From Saccoglossus kowalevskii (taxonomy: Eukaryota > Hemichordata > Enteropneusta > Harrimaniidae), in NCBI RefSeq assembly GCF_000003605.2, contig NW_003140728.1, positions 1 to 64,000 on the forward strand: DNA of 64,000 bases, given 5' to 3'. The first letter of the stretch is position 1, and each line of letters opens with the position of its first letter. Below are positions 59,006-64,000 of the stretch, one piece after another. Made by a program: the position numbers and the translations under genes. A model generated the notes under the pieces. The model made no database searches and was not told the DNA's origin. It saw only the letters and a program-made list of their open reading frames with translations.

Positions 59006-62000
59006 GGTTGGACAGCTGACTGGTTAGTCAGTCCAATCAAAGCTAGGTCAGTCTATAGATTGCAATGGTTGGACAGCTGACTGGTTAGTCAGTCCAATCA
59101 AAGCTAGGTCAGTCTATAGATTGCAATGGTTGGACTGCTGACTGGTTAGTCAGTCCAATCAAAGCTAGGTCAGTCTATAGATTGCAATGGTTGGACTGCT
59201 GACTGGTTAGTCAGTCCAATCAAAGCTAGGTCAGTCTATAGATTGCAATGGTTGGACTGCTGACTGGTTAGTCAGTCCAATCAAAGCTAGGTCAGTCTAT
59301 AGATTGCAATGGTTGGACTGCTGACTGGTTAGTCAGTCCAATCAAAGCTAGGTCAGTCTATAGATTGCAATGGTTGGACTGCTGACTGGTTAGTCAGTCC
59401 AATCAAAGCTAGGTCAGTCTATAGATTGCAATGGTTGGACAGCTGACTGGTTAGTCAGTCCAATCAAAGCTAGGTCAGTCTATAGATTGCAATGGTTGGA
59501 CAGCTGACTGGTTAGTCAGTCCAATCAAAGCTAGGTCAGTCTATAGATTGCAATGGTTGGACAGCTGACTGGTTAGTCAGTCCAATCAAAGCTAGGTCAG
59601 TCTATAGATTGCAATGGTTGGACTGCTGACTGGTTAGTCAGTCCAATCAAAGCTGGGTCAGTCTATAGATTGCAATGGTTAGACAGCTGACTGGTTAGTC
59701 AGTCCAATCAAAGCTAGGTCAGTCTATAGATTGCAATGGTTGGACTGCTGACTGGTTAGTCAGTCCAATCAAAGCTAGGTCAGTCTATAGATTGCAATGG
59801 TTGGACTGCTGATTGGTTAGTCAGTCCAATCAAAGCTAGGTCAGTCTATAGATTGCAATGGTTGGACTGCTGACTGGTTAGTCAGTCCAATCAAAGCTGG
59901 GTCAGTCTATAGATTGCAATGGTTGGACAGCTGACTGGTTAGTCAGTCCAATCAAAGCTAGGTCAGTCTATAGGTTGCAATGGTTGGACTGCTGACTGGT
60001 TAGTCAGTCCAATCAAAGCTAGGTCAGTCTATAGATTGCAATGGTTGGACTGCTGACTGGTTAGTCAGTCCAATCAAAGCTAGGTCAGTCTATAGATTGC
60101 AATGGTTGGACAGCTGACTGGTTAGTCAGTCCAATCAAAGCTAGGTCAGTCTATAGATTGCAATGGTTGGACTGCTGACTGGTTAGTCAGTCCAATCAAA
60201 GCTAGGTCAGTCTATAGATTGCAATGGTTGGACAGCTGACTGGTTAGTCAGTCCAATCAAAGCTAGGTCAGTCTATAGATTGCAATGGTTGGACTGCTGA
60301 CTGGTTAGTCAGTCCAATCAAAGCTAGGTCAGTCTATAGGTTGCAATGGTTGGACAGCTGACTGGTTAGTCAGTCCAATCAAAGCTAGGTCAGTCTATAG
60401 ATTGCAATGGTTGGACTGCTGACTGGTTAGTCAGTCCAATCAAAGCTAGGTCAGTCTATAGATTGCAATGGTTGGACTGCTGACTGGTTAGTCAGTCCAA
60501 TCAAAGCTAGGTCAGTCTATAGATTGCAATGGTTGGACTGCTGACTGGTTAGTCAGTCCAATCAAAGCTAGTTCAGTCTATAGATTGCAATGGTTGGACT
60601 GCTGACTGGTTAGTCAGTCTAATCAAAGCTAGGTCAGTCTATAGATTGCAATGGTTGGACTGCTGACTGGTTAGTCAGTCCAATCAAAGCTAGGTCAGTC
60701 TATAGATTGCAATGGTTGGACTGCTGACTGGTTAGTCAGTCCAATCAAAGCTGGGTTAGTCTATAGATTGCAATGGTTGGACAGCTGACTGGTTAGTCAG
60801 TCTAATCAAAGCTGGGTTAGTCTATAGATTGCAATGGTTGGACTGCTGACTGGTTAGTCAGTCTAATCAAAGCTAGGTCAGTCTATAGATTGCAATGGTT
60901 GGACTGCTGACTGGTTAGTCAGTCCAATCAAAGCTAGGTCAGTCTATAGGTTGCAATGGTTGGACTGCTGACTGGTTAGTCAGTCCAATCAAAGCTGGGT
61001 TAGTCTATAGATTGCAATGGTTGGACAGCTGACTGGTTAGTCAGTCCAATCAAAGCTAGGTCAGTCTATAGATTGCAATGGTTGGACTGCTGACTGGTTA
61101 GTCAGTCCAATCAAAGCTAGGTCAGTCTATAGGTTGCACCGGTTGGACAGCTGACTGGTTAGTCAGTCCAATCAAAGCTAGGTCAGTCTATAGGTTGCAA
61201 TGGTTGGACTGCTGACTGGTTAGTCAGTCCAATCAAAGCTAGGTCAGTCTATAGGTTGCAATGGTTGGACTGCTGACTGGTTAGTCAGTCCAATCAAAGC
61301 TAGGTCAGTCTATAGGTTGCAATGGTTGGACTGCTGACTGGTTAGTCAGTCCAATCAAAGCTAGGTCAGTCTATAGATTGCAATGGTTGGACTGCTGACT
61401 GGTTAGTCAGTCTAATCAAAGCTAGGTCAGTCTATAGATTGCAATGGTTGGACAGCTGACTGGTTAGTCAGTCCAATCAAAGCTAGGTCAGTCTATAGAT
61501 TGCAATGGTTGGACTGCTGACTGGTTAGTCAGTCCAATCAAAGCTAGGTCAGTCTATAGATTGCAATGGTTGGACTGCTGACTGGTTAGTCAGTCCAATC
61601 AAAGCTAGGTCAGTCTATAGATTGCAATGGTTGGACAGCTGACTGGTTAGTCAGTCTAATCAAAGCTAGTTCAGTCTATAGATTGCAATGGTTGGACTGC
61701 TGACTGGTTAGTCAGTCTAATCAAAGCTAGTTCAGTCTGTAGATTGCAATGGTTGGACTGCTGACTGGTTAGTCAGTCTAATCAAAGCTAGGTCAGTCTA
61801 TAGGTTGCAATGGTTGGACAGCTGACTGGTTAGTCAGTCTAATCAAAGCTAGTTCAGTCTATAGATTGCAATGGTTGGACTGCTGACTGGTTAGTCAGTC
61901 TAATCAAAGCTAGGTCAGTCTATAGGTTGCAATGGTTGAACAGCTGACTGGTTAGTCAGTCTAATCAAAGCTAGGTCAGTCTATAGATTGCAATGGTTGA

Positions 62001-64000
62001 ACAGCTGACTGGTTAGTCAGTCTAATCAAAGCTAGGTCAGTCTATAGATTGCAATGGTTGGACTGCTGACTGGTTAGTCAGTCTAATCAAAGCTAGTTCA
62101 GTCTATAGATTGCAATGGTTGGACTGCTGACTGGTTAGTCAGTCCAATCAAAGCTGGGTTAGTCTATAGATTGCAATAGTTGGACTGTTGACTGGTTAGT
62201 CAGTCTAATCAAAGCTAGGTCAGTCTATAGGTTGCAATGGTTGGACAGCTGACTGGTTAGTCAGTCTAATCAAAGCTAGGTCAGTCTATAGATTGCAATA
62301 GTTGGACTGTTGACTGGTTAGTCAGTCTAATCAAAGCTAGGTCAGTCTATAGGTTGCAATGGTTGGACAGCTGACTGGTTAGTCAGTCTAATCAAAGCTA
62401 GTTCAGTCTATAGATTGCAATAGTTGGACAGCTGACTGGTTAGTCAGTCTAATCAAAGCTAGGTCAGTCTATAGATTGCAATAGTTGGACTGCTGACTGG
62501 TTAGTCAGTCTAATCAAAGCTAGTTCAGTCTATAGATTGCAATAGTTGGACAGCTGACTGGTTAGTCAGTCTAATCAAAGCTAGGTCAGTCTATAGATTG
62601 CAATAGTTGGACAGCTGACTGGTTAGTCAGTCTAATCAAAGCTAGGTCAGTCTATAGATTGCAATGGTTGGACTGCTGACTGGTTAGTCAGTCTAATCAA
62701 AGCTAGTTCAGTCTATAGATTGCAATGGTTGGACAGCTGACTGGTTAGTCAGTCTAATCAAAGCTAGTTCAGTCTATAGATTGCAATGGTTGGACTGCTG
62801 ACTGGTTAGTCAGTCTAATCAAAGCTAGTTCAGTCTATAGATTGCAATGGTTGGACTGCTGACTGGTTAGTCAGTCCAATCAAAGCTGGGTTAGTCTATA
62901 GATTGCAATAGTTGGACTGCTGACTGGTTAGTCAGTCCAATCAAAGCTAGTTCAGTCTATAGATTGCAATGGTTAGACTGCTGACTGGTTAGTCAGTCCA
63001 ATCAAAGCTAGTTCAGTCTATAGATTGCAATGGTTAGACTGCTGACTGGTTAGTCAGTCCAATCAAAGCTAGGTCAGTCTATAGATTGCAATGGTTGGAC
63101 TGCTGACTGGTTATTCAGTCCAATCAAAGCTAGGTCAGTCTATAGATTGCAATGGTTGGACAGCTGACTGGTTAGTCAGTCCAATCAAAGCTAGGTCAGT
63201 CTATAGATTGCAATGGTTGGACAGCTGACTGGTTAGTCAGTCCAATCAAAGCTAGGTCAGTCTATAGATTGCAATGGTTGGACAGCTGACTGGTTAGTCA
63301 GTCCAATCAAAGCTAGGTCAGTCTATAGATTGCAATGGTTAGACAGCTGACTGGTTAGTCAGTCCAATCAAAGCTAGGTCAGTCTATAGATTGCAATGGT
63401 TAGACAGCTGACTGGTTAGTCAGTCCAATCAAAGCTAGGTCAGTCTATAGATTGCAATGGTTGGACGGCTGACTAGTTAGTCAGTCCAATCAAAGCTAGG
63501 TCAGTCTATAGGTTGCAATGGTTGGACTGCTGACTGGTTAGTCAGTCCAATCAAAGCTAGGTCAGTCTATAGATTGCAATGGTTGGACGGCTGACTAGTT
63601 AGTCAGTCCAATCAAAGCTAGGTCAGTCTATAGGTTGCAATGGTTGGACTGCTGACTGGTTAGTCAGTCCAATCAAAGCTAGGTCAGTCTATAGATTGCA
63701 ATGGTTAGACAGCTGACTGGTTAGTCAGTCCAATCAAAGCTAGGTCAGTCTATAGATTGCAATGGTTAGACAGCTGACTGGTTAGTCAGTCCAATCAAAG
63801 CTAGGTCAGTCTATAGATTGCAATGGTTGGACAGCTGACTGGTTAGTCAGTCCAATCAAAGCTAGGTCAGTCTATAGATTGCAATGGTTGGACAGCTGAC
63901 TGGTTAGTCAGTCTAATCAAAGCTAGGTCAGTCTATAGATTGCAATGGTTAGACAGCTGACTGGTTAGTCAGTCCAATCAAAGCTAGGTCAGTCTATAGA

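Larger units (their letters stand above)
56694..64000. repeat. 61-bp satellite array, block C (runs off the window)
   Basis: About 120 units, continuing past base 64000, so the right edge of the array is not seen. The first 397 bp equal the start of block B. After that, five units present in block B (roughly its 8th to 12th) are absent here and the order of variants then resumes. The block contains long homogeneous runs at 57359-57724 and 58518-59005. It also has a zone rich in GCTAGTTC units (about 61.66-63.01 kb) and two ACGGCTGACTAG units 122 bp apart near the end (63465, 63587). No gene was seen. Confidence 0.98.

Noticed and set aside
61-64000. CRISPR array
   Set aside because: The repeats are directly adjacent with no unique spacers, and the 61-bp unit and overall setting are those of a eukaryotic satellite.
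61-64000. Compensatory changes in the unit hairpin (positions 5 and 29)
   Set aside because: A by-eye count of about 29 units with A at position 5 (7.5-15.7 kb) gave about 11 with T and 18 with C at position 29. There is no sign that A5 is matched by T29, so selection on an RNA fold is not supported.
61-64000. Centromeric function
   Set aside because: Size and homogeneity would allow it, but nothing in the sequence separates a centromeric satellite from any other. It would take CENP-A or chromosome mapping data.

Overview
The window is non-coding eukaryotic satellite DNA, most likely from an animal genome. That assignment rests only on the sheer size of the satellite and on a DNA transposon with inverted ends; no host gene, rRNA or tRNA is present to fix the species. 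Nearly everything from base 61 to base 64000 is one head-to-tail array of a 61-bp unit in a single orientation, about 990 units by length (about 60.4 kb). The first 60 bases look like the array's left flank, so the left edge of the array is probably in view; the right edge is not.

Layout: 1-60 flank; 61-3873 satellite block A (about 62 units, the first three irregular); 3874-5637 a 1764-bp non-autonomous TIR transposon; 5638-54934 satellite block B (about 808 units); 54935-56693 a second, 1759-bp copy of the same transposon in the same orientation; 56694-64000 satellite block C (about 120 units, running off the window). Each transposon copy interrupts the unit at the same base and is flanked by the same 6-bp duplication, ACTGCT. 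The satellite flanks of the two copies match in their variant pattern (308 bp exact on the left, 397 bp exact on the right). The two copies therefore come from one insertion that was later copied with its surroundings, about 51 kb apart, not from two insertions.

No protein gene can be supported. Because 61 is not a multiple of 3, a stop codon in the unit falls in all three frames within 183 bp, so the array cannot encode a long protein. The transposon interior has only short open frames and no transposase. What the window records is array evolution. Units differ at a handful of fixed positions, and those variants form local higher-order repeats (4, 5, 6 and 11 units), runs of five to eight identical units, and block duplications at offsets of about 75, 157, 175, 229, 360 and 414 units. 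The canonical unit is free of CpG and contains an 11-bp imperfect hairpin; the transposon entered that hairpin. Several short clusters of 1-bp indels, one of them inside the second transposon copy, look more like consensus errors than biology.
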